DNA of 64,000 nucleotides, from assembly GCF_000003815.2 (NCBI RefSeq), contig NC_049980.1, positions 17,711,154 through 17,775,153 on the forward strand, in the 5' to 3' direction. Origin of the DNA: Branchiostoma floridae. Taxonomy: Eukaryota; Chordata; Leptocardii; Amphioxiformes; Branchiostomatidae. This document shows, one piece after another, positions 12,118 through 22,338 of the stretch. Each line of letters begins with the position of its first letter. Position 1 is the first letter of the stretch. Below the pieces are notes generated by a model, which was not told the DNA's origin, made no database searches, and saw only the letters and a list, made by a program, of their open reading frames with translations. A program made the translations under genes and the position numbers.

Positions 12118-12267
12118 TTTTGACCTGTCTTTGAATGACTTGACTTTCCTGCGCTTGTGTTGCTGAGGTGATGCCATCTTCAGTACTTCTAACATGGATG
12201 CTGACGTGGTACTTCTCTCCTCACTGTCACTGCAACCACTGCTGCTGGTGCTATCTCTGGGGATGGT
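12118..12267 (-). CDS. GMNN: candidate upstream coding exon of geminin
   Basis: Exactly 150 bp (50 codons, phase 0 at both ends) lie between a good acceptor ('ttcctctatacctag', minus strand) and donor GTTAGT. The frame is open and Ser/Thr/acid-rich and ends in a basic 'SPQQHKRRKVKSFKDRSK'. It joins in frame to the ATG exon at 10276, which itself needs an upstream exon. The 'SSSGCSDSEER' stretch resembles 'SSNESSSCEDRK' in the 9852-10047 exon, and the two basic SP..KRRK stretches also resemble each other. It could therefore be an extra N-terminal exon, a duplicated exon, or part of another transcript. An internal Met offers a start within this exon. Confidence 0.55.
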
Positions 12268-12826
12268 CTAGGTATAGAGGAAATCATATACCGGTAAACT
12301 CAATTGTATCTCTAAAGGCGCATCCACACTTGCTACAATGCCAACAGCAAGTTTCAAAGCAATATAAGGGCCTTAAAACTATTTTTTTTTTCAAATTCAC
12401 TTTTCAAGTCATTTTTACACACAGTAATTGAGTAAATTTAAATACACATGTAACACTATCCTATTGTATATCCACCTTCATTGAGCAAAGATACAACATC
12501 ATTGGGAGATGAGAACGCCGCTGGGGGGGTCATTATTTCAAATTTTCTGAATGCACGTGAACATAACTGATGATTCCTGAACGCTTCATCATCATCGGAG
12601 ATATTGTCACTTGATCGAAACAGGTTTCAATTTACAAACACCGAATCAGACTCAATGCGCTCAGTGACCTTACATGTTCCCAAATCACTGAAAATTACTG
12701 ACAGAAAGCCGTTAGTGACTCCATCCTGCACTGATTTATTGTTGGGCATAATAAACAAAGGGGTCAATTTGCGGCATGTTTGTGTATTTCGCGCAAAGTA
12801 CAAAAAAAATTGAAAAAAAAAAGTGC

Positions 12827-14165
12827 TACTGTAAGTCTCTTTATTTCCGGGGTGTTTTTAGATTCGCGGTATTCGCGGAGACCTTCGTACCGCGAATCTA
12901 CTTCTCCGCGGATGTGTTTGGTGCAAATGTGCCCCCCTCCCCAAATTCACGGCCGACCTCGAGATACTAGTAAGATAAAAGCAAGGAGTGATGCAAAAAC
13001 AACACACATGCGATCATGTAAACGATATCAAAATTTTATTCAAAGTATACATATGTACACAAGTAATGCCTGGCTTCAATAATTTAGTTACTTGTTACAA
13101 AGAACAGTAAAGGAAAACAAAATCGGCCGTATACCGCGTGCCGAAAAAAAATAATACGAGGCCACGCGCAGCATAATTTCTCGTAACATCGGATCACTTT
13201 GAAGTTCTATTCCAGCGTTCTCTTCCATAACTCCGGTTTACACTCCATCATATTCGTACTAAAATATACTTTGTAGCTGCCGTTGACCACTGTTTGATTC
13301 ACAGATTTCGAAAATGCAAAGCTACAAAGTTGTCTGAAACCTCGATCGCCATAATCCTTTGTTCTCGACGAGCTTGGCTTGGAATCAAGACGCCGAGAAA
13401 AAGACAAAAAAATCATGCCTACAGTTTCTATAAAATGTTCACTCTGTGCTCCAGTTGTCAACCAACCTGTATTTGACCTTTTTATTCCTGAATCCATGTT
13501 TGCACTTCCATAGAAAGGCTCTTTTAAACAACCGAAAACCGACGCTTCTACAAGCTTGTTGTGACTAGCTTGGGATTTCCCAAGCAGCATGGGCGAACAC
13601 TTTTTTAAAAGAAGATACAAACACCTTTACTTGTCAAATGAATAAAGTATAAAATCACACACTCCTTAAATATATGTCCTTTATAATCATACAACATATG
13701 TGATAAATAGTTGTGCATTTTTTTATGGTTAAATTAGAGCACAATTGCACTGCTGGAAGCATTTTCACCCATACTATAATCGACTGTCCCGATGACCCTA
13801 CATGACCTCCAAGGCGCCATCTTGCCAATCTGTGCCGCCGTCAGAACTAAACACAAACTTGCCAATTTCTCCTTGATTTCTCGCTAATTAACATTGTCTC
13901 AACATTTTCGAGATTTTCCTGACCATGCAAAAGTGAAATACTATCGAAAAGGATTAATATTGCCTTACGGACTGTCGGTAAATTCGCCGAAAATATATAG
14001 TTCAACCCACATGTTATTACGCGTAAACTTGCGCTAGCGCTAAGTACTCGGTCGCGAACTCTTTTTCCCACACATCGTCCACCGCGAATCTGAAGACAGC
14101 GCGGATTGGTCATTTGACCGAAACCGCGAATTTTAGGCGCCGCGGATCTAAAGAGACTTACAGTA
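12827..14165. mobile_element. 1.34 kb DNA transposon with 'TACTGTAAGTCTCTTTA' ends
   Basis: Termini 'TACTGTAAGTCTCTTTA' (12827) and 'TAAAGAGACTTACAGTA' (14149-14165) are perfect 17-bp inverted repeats. Subterminal sequence rich in 'ttcgcggt/accgcgaa' occurs inside both ends. If the outermost TA is the target duplication, the TIR is CTGTAAGTC, which suggests a TA-targeting superfamily. A 137-codon minus-strand frame (13207-13620) lies inside, but I see no transposase motif in it. Confidence 0.75.
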
Positions 14166-14202
14166 TTATGGTGAAGTACTATGTCAATGAAGCCGTTGTG
14201 AA

Positions 14203-14475
14203 GCCGCGTAGCACAGTGGTATTGTGTTCGCCTCGTGACCGAGAGGTCGCGGGATCAAATCCGCCTGCTGTACTGCCGGTCTTGTGCCCTTGAGAAAGGC
14301 ACTTTACACGACTTTCCTCAAGTGAAAATGAGTCGTCCCTCGGATAGGACGTTAAATTGAGGTCCCGTATCTGGGGAGAGCCACACCCCAGGCACGTTAA
14401 AGAACCCGCCACATGTGCGATGGTGCGGTGTGAGTGGTCCAAAACCTACAGTTCCTTGGCCGCACCTGGGGCAAT
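14203..14475 (+). mobile_element. tRNA-derived SINE
   Basis: The 5' part carries RNA polymerase III box A-like 'tagcacagtggtattgt' and box B-like 'ggtcgcgggatcaaatcc' (14245-14262) with tRNA spacing. Downstream, 'ggacgttaaa', 'gaggtcccgt' and 'cacgttaaagaaccc' form a central domain I recall from SINEs of many marine invertebrates. A 59-bp tandem repeat follows directly. I did not identify a target-site duplication. Confidence 0.8.
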
Positions 14476-14652
14476 TACTGTCGTATTGAGGTCACCTGAG
14501 TGGCGCTGAATGGCAGCTCGCTCCAGACACTTGCGACAGTCGTACTGAGGTCACCTGAGTGGCGCCGAATGGCAGCTCGCCCCAGACACTTGCGACAGTC
14601 ATACTGAGGTCACCTGAGTGGCGCCGAATGGCAGCTCGCTCCAGACACTTGC
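14476..14652 (+). repeat. 59 bp tandem repeat, 3 copies, at the SINE 3' end
   Basis: The unit contains 'tgaggtcacctgagtggcgc' and 'gaatggcagctcgc' and ends 'ccagacacttgcga'. The three copies differ at a few positions. It may be an expanded 3' module of the SINE. Confidence 0.85.
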
Positions 14653-15588
14653 GATTTAGCCCCGCCTGTTGTAAGCTCCTCGCAATTCAGCCCCTGGCTG
14701 CAAAGAGTGAGTAGTCGGCCCACCCAATAACAATATCGTACCGATTGTCTTATCCAGAATATTAATATTTTTAAAAATTGCATAACGCTATATATGGATA
14801 TATGGATGCCTTTAATGATTAATCTATATCTGATTATGACAACCTAGCAACAGAGATGGGCTATGCTTCATATCACCCCCATTAAACTCCTTTTCCGCCG
14901 TACGCATAAACTATCCACATACCCGCTAAAAAATCTCTGCGTACCCGCTAGGCTCTGCGTACCCGCTAAAAAAGCTCTGCATACCCTAAAACTCTCCACG
15001 TACCCGTCCCTTTCCGCCGTACGAAACAGCCGACACCCGCTCGGTCACAGGGCATACTCACACGAAAGTCGCATCTAATTACCCTGTACGGCAACGATAC
15101 ACGGTCTCGCATAGCCTATGCTATCGGAAACATTCCTGGCCACCTCTCTGCCCAGTGGCGTTGTACAAATCGCGCCAAATCCTGAGAACACTTCTGCAAA
15201 CTGTGATGAGAAGCGGTCTGTTGAGAAGCAGATATCCCGCGTAACCAGGAAGTGACAATCGTCTGTGGTGATAAACTTGATTTGTACCCGTTTCAGCACG
15301 CAGAGAAAATTGCTGCCAACTTTGAAGGTTGATAAAACGTCAAGTCAACTTAAACTATCCGGTCTTACAGGCCACTAGGAACAAACGGTGACAACTATCG
15401 CCAGTTCATAAGGATAATATATAGTGTCTACTGTCTGTTCACAGCCAGGGGTCTTTGTGGGTCTGTACACAGGGGTATACTAATGGAGGGTGACGTGAGA
15501 TAAAGGGCTAGTGGACCCAACCATAGTGGAATTATGTTTTATGGCAATGTGTGGTGATTTGATAAGATTGTATGTAGCACAAATATAC

Positions 15589-15757
15589 TCTCCAAGCAGA
15601 GGTTAGGCTCCGACTGTTTCTTTTTAAACTATTTTTAGGCATCTTCATTTGTGACCCAACACGAGACATCAAGAAAATGGTACAAAATAGAAAGCCCGAT
15701 AAAAACACCTAAAAAAAGTTAAAAAAAAACAGCTGGCACCTAACCTCTGCTTGGAGA
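15589..15757. mobile_element. small MITE, copy 1 ('TCTCCAAGCAGAGGTTAG')
   Basis: Perfect 18-bp inverted termini TCTCCAAGCAGAGGTTAG (15589-15606) and its complement (15740-15757). The total is 169 bp with no coding capacity. Related copies lie at 17960-18083 and 58340-58438. Confidence 0.8.
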
Positions 15758-15835
15758 TTAGCACAAACATTTTGTACACAATCGCAGATATTCTATTATC
15801 AGTTAAGTCACCCTCACACCTGGGTCACCACTACA

Positions 15836-16450
15836 AATGAGTGCAGATAGAGATTCCCACCACCAGTAAATACATATGAACATCCCCCAACACCAGTGAT
15901 CACAGGTGAAGATCCTCAAACACCAGTGATCACAGGTGAAACCCCAAACACCAGTGAATACATATATAACATGTGAAGATCCCCCAACACCAGTGAACAC
16001 ATGTGAAGATCCCCAAACACCAGTGAATACATGTGAAGATCCCCCAACACCAGTGAATACATATGAACATCCCCCAACACCAGTGATCACAGGTGAAGAT
16101 TCCCCAACACCAGAGAACACGGGTGAAGATTCCCCAACACCAGTGAATTACATATGAAGATCCCCCAACACCAGTGAACACAGGTGAAGATCCCCCAACA
16201 CCAGTGAAGGCATGTGAAGATCCACCACCACCAGTGAATACAGGTGAAGATCCACCACCACCAGTGAATACAGCCTACAGGTGAAGATTCCCCAACACCA
16301 GTGAATTACATATGAAGATCCCCCAACACCAGTGAACACAGGTGAAGATCCCCCAACACCAGTGAAGGCATGTGAAGATCCACCACCACCAGTGAATACA
16401 GGTGAAGATCCACCACCACCAGTGAATACAGGTGAAGATCCCTCACAACA
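15836..16450 (+). repeat. 30 bp minisatellite with higher-order structure
   Basis: About 20 units of roughly 30 bp with consensus 'caccagtgaacacaggtgaa' plus 'gatcccccaa'. A block at about 16127-16266 is repeated at about 16288-16436, a second-level duplication. As 30 is a multiple of 3, several frames stay open on both strands; the plus frame reads a repeating TPVNTGEDPP decapeptide. Unit drift and lack of gene signals make coding unlikely. Units have no spacers, so it is not a CRISPR. Confidence 0.9.
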
Positions 16451-16700
16451 TACAGAAGGCCAGGACAGAAGAGTAACATCTACAGATCAGCTTTATTTAT
16501 TCATTTGCTTCTGTGCATATATGGTACAATACATTTGTATTGAGAACATTAGAAAACACCTATTTACATGTACATGTCTTAATCACTACTTTTATTTTGA
16601 GTTCTGCATATTCTACATACTGTTGCACCTTTTGTACACATTAACAGTCTATGTATAATCAATAGATTACTAAGATAATTAATAGCCTGCTTCTTCACTA

Positions 16701-16795
16701 TTAGCACCAACAAACACCATATTGAGTGACATCTGGCTTCCCATTATGTTTGTGGACATCCTGTCCCTTCATCATAGTATCCAGAAGTTCTCCAT
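16701..16795 (-). CDS. candidate terminal exon, unknown small gene
   Basis: A minus-strand acceptor 'ttttcatttag' is followed by an open frame that reads GELLDTMMKGQDVHKHNGKP and further to TAA at 16701-16703. The frame needs one base from the previous exon, which the donor at 17255 would supply. The protein is not recognised. It lies inside the inverted-repeat-bounded segment. Confidence 0.3.
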
Positions 16796-17254
16796 CTAAA
16801 TGAAAATGGAAATAAAATGTTCTTTATCATTATCACAAAGCATAAGAAGCCATTATTTAGCTATCTACTGCACACAGGTGCCCTGTAATGAAATCATACT
16901 AGCAATTGAGTCCAACTTTAACCTCATCATAGAAGAGTTGCTAATGAATGCATGGTACACCTGTCATTTCAGACAAGACTGTTTTCAATATGCACAGACT
17001 CCTTTTTTTCATTACTAGATTACCTTTCCATTCATACTCACTATATAAGGTCCTACTAGGTCTAAATTTGCAGGAGAATTAAAGATACTGAAACATATAA
17101 AAAATTAATGCATTGGATTTAAAGAAAAAAAACTGGTGCAGCAGTAACAGCTCAACTAAACTCATTCAGCAGGAACCAGAACTAAAATAAACACGGGCTA
17201 CACAGCACCACACAAATCATTGCTTTATCTCAACTTTTCAGCATTATCCTCAAC

Positions 17255-17326
17255 TCTGAAGGATGCACAATGGCTGAAAGCGATGCTTGATGGCGGTGTG
17301 AGCTGCGTTGATTGCTGCAATACGTG
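17255..17326 (-). CDS. candidate internal exon, unknown small gene
   Basis: Acceptor 'ttgttttatcag' (minus strand) and donor GTTGAG bound 72 bp. In one frame it reads 'RIAAINAAHTAIKHRFQPL' and joins in phase to the exon at 16701-16795. Another frame is also open. A GTAAGT donor near 17490 could belong to an upstream exon. No family was recognised; the call rests on splice signals and phase only. Confidence 0.28.
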
Positions 17327-17959
17327 CTGATAAAACAATGATTCTGTATCATATTCTGGCAACATATGATGTATAAAGTCCAGCTAGACAGATAACTTGT
17401 TATAAGTCATGTTACCTCATGCAGATGTCTATATCATCCCACTAATATTCCTCTGACTCTGTGGAGCTAACTTTGAAATGCGTAACGTTACTTACTTGTC
17501 TACCGATTTCGTTCCCTTCTAAGCGTGCTGACGCTGATGCGAAGCTCACTTCCGGGTTTCTTGGGCCCTACAGACCTCTTCTCACCACATTTTCACCACA
17601 AGTGTTCTCATGATTGGGCGCGATATGTACAACGCCACTGGGCAGAGAGGTGGCCAGGAATGTTTCCGATAGCATAGACTATGTGAGACCGTGTCTAGTT
17701 GCCGTACAGGGTATTTAGATGCGACTTTCGTGTGGATAAGCCCAGTGGCCGGCTATTACGTACGGCGGAAAGGGACGGGTACGTGGAGAGTTTTAGGGTA
17801 CGCAGAGCTTTTTTAGCGGGTACGCAGGGCCTAGCGGGTACGCAAAGATTTTTTAGCGGGTACGCGGATAGTTTATGCGTACGGCGGAAAAGGAGTTTCA
17901 TGGGGGTGATATTGCTTGAGTAAATCCATGTGTAAATCTTGAGCAAACCTGGTTTTGTA

Positions 17960-18083
17960 CTCTCCAAGCTAAGCTTCGGCTCCGACTGTTTTTGACGTGT
18001 TTTAAAACGTTTTTATCGTGCTTTCTGTTTAGGCAATTCTGTTTTCTCTATGTCTCGCGGTCACGAAACCTCTGCTTGGAGAG
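17960..18083. mobile_element. small MITE, copy 2 ('CTCTCCAAGC')
   Basis: Inverted termini CTCTCCAAGC and GCTTGGAGAG, 124 bp in all. It shares the internal 'ggctccgactgttt' with the copy at 15589-15757. Confidence 0.7.
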
Positions 18084-18127
18084 AATGAGTCTTGTTCAGC
18101 TAGAAACGCCGAACTCGCTTAGCCCGA

Positions 18128-18270
18128 GTAGTACCATCCTCCGCAGTGACCACTAGCTTTCGCTAGGTTTATATATAGTTATAGGAAGCGAAAGAAATTA
18201 TAATTTGAGCCAGCGGAGGTCACAGTGTAACTGTGGCTAAGCCAGCGGTCACCACGGAGGGTGGTACTGA
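18128..18270. mobile_element. ~143 bp inverted-repeat element (MITE or hairpin)
   Basis: 'agtaccatcctccgcagtga' (18128 onward) pairs with 'accacggagggtggtact' near 18250-18270, an imperfect inverted repeat of about 30 bp around an AT-rich centre. No coding capacity. Confidence 0.6.
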
Positions 18271-18405
18271 GGCCATCCCGGCCAGGCCAAGCCTCGCTAC
18301 CTTGTGTTAAATTTCCATTTAAAATGCGGGTACCCGCATCTTATGGCACAAAATATGATACAAATGAACTAGACAACACCATGACATACTGTCCTCGGAC
18401 ATTAC

Positions 18406-18477
18406 CTTAGGATACGACAAAGTCGTGGATACTGAGATTTCTGCGGAGAGACGCGCGTTCTGTTCCACCGACGCCAT
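18406..18477 (-). CDS. candidate first coding exon (possibly distal GMNN start)
   Basis: ATG at 18477 opens a 24-codon frame (begins 'MASVEQNARLSAEISVSTT') that ends at a GTAATG donor, phase 0. It sits in a local GC/CpG-rich patch with an E-box CACGTG (18498-18503) and an E2F-like site just upstream. Phase 0 allows it to join the 12118-12267 exon in frame, which would make a 288-residue geminin. It could equally start the unidentified gene with exons near 17.3 and 16.7 kb. No protein similarity was recognised. Confidence 0.4.
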
Positions 18478-18561
18478 TTCGAGTTTCCCACCACAATCAC
18501 GTGCTGAGAAATACCCACACTGCACCACGAAGGCCGGAAGTGGGCCCGTGAACGACTGTAG

Positions 18562-18573
18562 TTGGCGCCAAAT
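18562..18573 (-). promoter_or_regulatory. E2F-like site TTTGGCGCCAA
   Basis: On the minus strand the sequence reads TTTGGCGCC, a match to the E2F consensus TTTSGCGC. It lies about 85 bp upstream of the candidate start at 18477. Geminin is an E2F target in vertebrates, which is why the site is of interest here. Confidence 0.4.
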
Positions 18574-18940
18574 TCAAAACGAAGAACCTGCGTTGGCATG
18601 ATCAGGCATTTGTTACTTCAGATTCAGGAAGGGCTGCAGGGATTTCACCTTCGAAATACCCGTTACAATCAGTCTTTACATGCCTGTTTGAATACGAGAA
18701 AATCACAAGAACCCCCAAATCCTAAAATAAACTCCTCAACAAAACGTACATATTGACTGGTACGTTAGTTGCATTGAACAATATGTGTAATGTTTCTGTA
18801 ATGCATAGTGGAGCAGTAATCCGAGAATTCAATAATGCACTGCCCCTAAGGGCCCAGACTGCCTTTTTGTAACCTGTTCTACCTGGTTTTACAAACTAGG
18901 AATTGTGCAGGCATGGGGTAGATGGGGGCCCCCAAGCCCT

Positions 18941-20230
18941 TTTCCGTAGCGCGTAATCGGCGGTTTTAATGCATTCTACGTACTCCGTAGCGGGACAGCT
19001 CGAATTCAACGTAGAGCGTAATCGGTGCATTTTGCTTCGAGTGATATTGGCCCCTTTAATTTAACGTATTACGTAGAAGCTAACCGGATTTTACCGTAAA
19101 ACGTAATTCATATGAATTGTTCGTAAAGCATAATCAAACTTAACTAGTCTACCGGCAAAGTTTACCCGTGAAAATGTATGAAATTGCGTCTCAAAGTGTC
19201 CAGATTTCAAAATTTCGCCGGACCTTCCTTGCAATTGGCTCACCCCTTCGGCAGTGGACATGGTGACAATATGTTGCGGGACCCGTCGGCTCCCAACTAG
19301 TAGAGATTTCTTTACCTAACTTAGCTTATTGAACAAGCAAATGTGCAGGAAATGGCATTTGAGGGGGTCAAGATTTCAATTTTTTCTCTGGGCGGGCCTT
19401 GGCCTCTGTGCGACGGCTTGGGCCTCCGGCGCTCACGACTCTCCAGCGCTCGTCGCCCTCAAAAACTTCTCTCTGACAGAAATGTCATTACATTGAGCAT
19501 ATAGTCTGCCAGCAAAATTTGTCCCTCTAAATGCAGGAAATGGTGTTTCAGAGGGTACAAATTTTCCCGTACGTAGTCTATGTAACACAAACTCCGCTGT
19601 CCAGGGCTGTAACTGGCCCCTCCCCGCGGAGGGCCGGCGGATGATTGGCGGGCTGCTATAAGCGAGATTTAATCAGGCTATCCCGTACGTACCTTGCGAC
19701 AGTTCGTGCTTTCACTAGTTTCAGCGCTGGAAATCTGAAAATGATGTTTGGGGGCGTTGTCCTCAACAGCTTAAGCTAAAACCATGTGAATTTCTAATTG
19801 AAATGCCATTCAACTTATCTTAGCCTGTGAGCAAAGTTTGCCCTTCAAAATGCAGAAATAGTGTTTCAGAGGGTCAAGATTTCACAATATTCCCGGGGGA
19901 GCATGCCCCCGGACGCCCCTAAGATTGTCGCGCCTCCGCTTTCGATGCTACAAGTGCTGAAAATTACGTCACATAAGAAATTTGCTGTCGCCTCCTCGGC
20001 CAGCAAGACGGGCGCTTTTATATCGTGTAAGTAGCTGTTTGAATCCTGTTGATGGAATCATAAGTTCAAGTTGTTAGATCTCCTCTTCACGTGTTCTGCC
20101 GTCGGTGGAATTCAGCCAAATTACGATAAAGATTTGCATAATGCATTTGGAAACTTCGTAATTTAGCGTAGAGCGTAATGAAGCGTCCATAATTTAGCGT
20201 ATTACGTAGCCGGCCCTCCCGAATTTAGCG
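18941..20230. repeat. repeat complex with AATTYAMCGTWRAGCGTWA motif arrays
   Basis: Degenerate copies of a ~20-bp motif ('aattcaacgtagagcgtaat', 'aatttagcgtagagcgtaat' and others) cluster at 18941-19140 and 20150-20230. Between them a ~60-bp module ('atgcaggaaatggtgtttca' then 'gagggt') recurs about four times (near 19160, 19340, 19510, 19830). The same motif and module occur in the other orientation at 26672-27262. No transposase was seen. The right side enters a gap. Confidence 0.7.
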
Positions 20231-20283
20231 CCCAGCTTTCCGGGTCCCCCCCCCCCCCTTGGGGGCCCTCGTAGATTCACAAA

Positions 20284-20578
20284 NNNNNNNNNNNNNNNNN
20301 NNNNNNNNNNNNNNNNNNNNNNNNNNNNNNNNNNNNNNNNNNNNNNNNNNNNNNNNNNNNNNNNNNNNNNNNNNNNNNNNNNNNNNNNNNNNNNNNNNNN
20401 NNNNNNNNNNNNNNNNNNNNNNNNNNNNNNNNNNNNNNNNNNNNNNNNNNNNNNNNNNNNNNNNNNNNNNNNNNNNNNNNNNNNNNNNNNNNNNNNNNNN
20501 NNNNNNNNNNNNNNNNNNNNNNNNNNNNNNNNNNNNNNNNNNNNNNNNNNNNNNNNNNNNNNNNNNNNNNNNNNNNNN
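20284..20578. other. assembly gap (295 N)
   Basis: A run of N directly after a poly-C tract and repeat-rich sequence. Confidence 1.
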
Positions 20579-21097
20579 ATGACATCAATTGCTCCTGCAC
20601 ATGCTCTACACAAATCTAAAAGTCTACAGTTCAAAAGTGACCAACATTTTATATGGACATAAGATTACATCAACCAGTTTCCGCTGATCACCATGATAAG
20701 GTTGTGTTAAGTACTGATACATCTGATTTAGGACTTCTGGTCCGTTTTTACATCCAACACCAACACTGGAGCCGAGGTGATATAATACCAGCCTGATTAA
20801 CTGGCACTTATAGCAGTCCGCTACTGGCACCCTGCAGGGATGGGCCCATTTGAGCCCCAGTGGTGTTCACCTTACACAGACGTCATATTATGCTGAATGA
20901 TCTGATGTGAATACAATGTACAAAACATCAACTTCTTTATAATGTGAGAGGGGATAGTCAACACATAATTTCAATATGAAAGATGCTTAAAACACTGTCA
21001 GGTAATCCATTTTTCCAAAGAAAATAACATGACATCTCAGTGAACTATTGCTTTATTTATCCTACATAATAAGTATAACAAGACTGTCATTGCTTGG

Positions 21098-21426
21098 TAA
21101 GGCCATGTTGACTTGATTATAGGGTTGACATCAATTTCCATCTGTTTCCCAAAAAATGTTTTCAACCATAGTGTAAATCATACAAAGCAGCTGCAAAAGA
21201 AGAAAATATATGCTAGCTGTAGATTGCTGTCTTAATACCAATGTCAAAAATTAAGTTTGTTGTTAAGCAGATCTCTACCATATTCTGCATGTTTTAGACC
21301 TTCCTGACACTTAGATCACATAATGAAGGTAACTTTTTTTTGGTCAAACTTTTTTTAATCACACACTCACATTAGTTTTGGGCTTCCCTGATATGTCATC
21401 CATATAATAAAATCAATATGGCCTAA
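21098..21426. mobile_element. MITE, 'TAAGGCCATGTTGA' family
   Basis: The left end 'taaggccatgttgacttgat' and right end 'atcaatatggcctaa' are inverted repeats of about 30 bp, 329 bp apart. Same family as 8027-8831; here uninterrupted. Confidence 0.75.
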
Positions 21427-21985
21427 TGATAATAACCAAATGAGTACCCTAAAGCCAGTAGTCTAGTTAGCTGAGTACCACTTGTAATAATGCTTATTGC
21501 TTTCAAAACATTCAGAATTATTCAGAATGACTTCTACAAACACAGATGAACTTTGAAATTACTAGTATGCTTTCAAAAATATTCAGCATCATATGCCTAA
21601 AACAACAGTGAAAGTCAACAAGTTTTTCACAGCACACACATAACAACATTATACTTGTCACATTAAAAGGTCTCACCTCAAAATACATACTCTTCCACAA
21701 ATAGAACTTGCTTTGAGCATCCATATATCAAAATACATAATCTATACAAACATTGTGTATTGGGCAAAAATATTTCAATGGTTTGGTGGAGACAGCCACA
21801 GTTAATTCCTCACTTTGTCAGCCCTAAAAGTTTGAATATCTTTTCCTATTACCATGTATCAACCACATTTTTGTAACGTTTAGTTTAATAACCCTGGTCT
21901 CCAGTGAGTTAATAAGTATTATGCCATTAAATCCCAAAAGGGAAGTCATACTCCAGTTTCCCACCAGACAGCCACCACAATAATA

Positions 21986-22103
21986 AAACCATGTTGATTA
22001 GATTATATGGATGACATCCTCTGGGAACCGCTGAACTGATGTGCACATGCAAATAAAAAAGTGTCGTTTCGAAATCTAAATGTCAGGAAGGTTGAACAAA
22101 TAC
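21986..22103. mobile_element. MITE, same family, running into a gap
   Basis: 'aaaccatgttgattagatta' followed by 'tatggatgacatcctctggg' matches the family's left end and subterminal region. The right end is hidden by the 100-N gap at 22104-22203. Confidence 0.65.
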
Positions 22104-22203
22104 NNNNNNNNNNNNNNNNNNNNNNNNNNNNNNNNNNNNNNNNNNNNNNNNNNNNNNNNNNNNNNNNNNNNNNNNNNNNNNNNNNNNNNNNNNNNNNNNN
22201 NNN
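22104..22203. other. assembly gap (100 N, nominal size)
   Basis: A run of exactly 100 N, so the real size is probably unknown. Confidence 1.
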
Positions 22204-22338
22204 ATCAGACCCATCCATATCAGACTCGGGTGATCAGATCCATTATCTCCTTGATGAAACTAACAAAAGATCAGATGGCAAAATGACCACTACATTTTCA
22301 CTTTCTCAGCCAAAGACTGTCAGTTTAAAATGTGTTAA

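Larger units (their letters stand above)
14870..17912. mobile_element. 3 kb segment bounded by ~345 bp inverted repeats
   Basis: 14870-15220 and 17571-17912 are inverted copies, about 90% identical by eye, beginning 'atatcacccccat'. Each arm contains internal short repeats ('cgtacccgctaaaaaa' and 'ttccgccgtacg'). The outer flanks share 'tgctt' (14864-14868 and 17913-17917), a possible 5-bp target duplication. Between the arms lie a MITE (15589-15757), a 30-bp minisatellite (15836-16450) and two candidate minus-strand exons. It may be a long-TIR DNA element or an inverted segmental duplication; no transposase is visible. Confidence 0.7.

Noticed and set aside
13207-13620. 137-codon minus-strand frame as a host gene
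   Set aside because: Lies wholly inside the TIR element 12827-14165; no recognisable transposase or host domain.
15803-16450. Several long frames on both strands and a CRISPR-like look
   Set aside because: They arise from a 30-bp minisatellite; units are contiguous with no unique spacers, and this is an animal genome.
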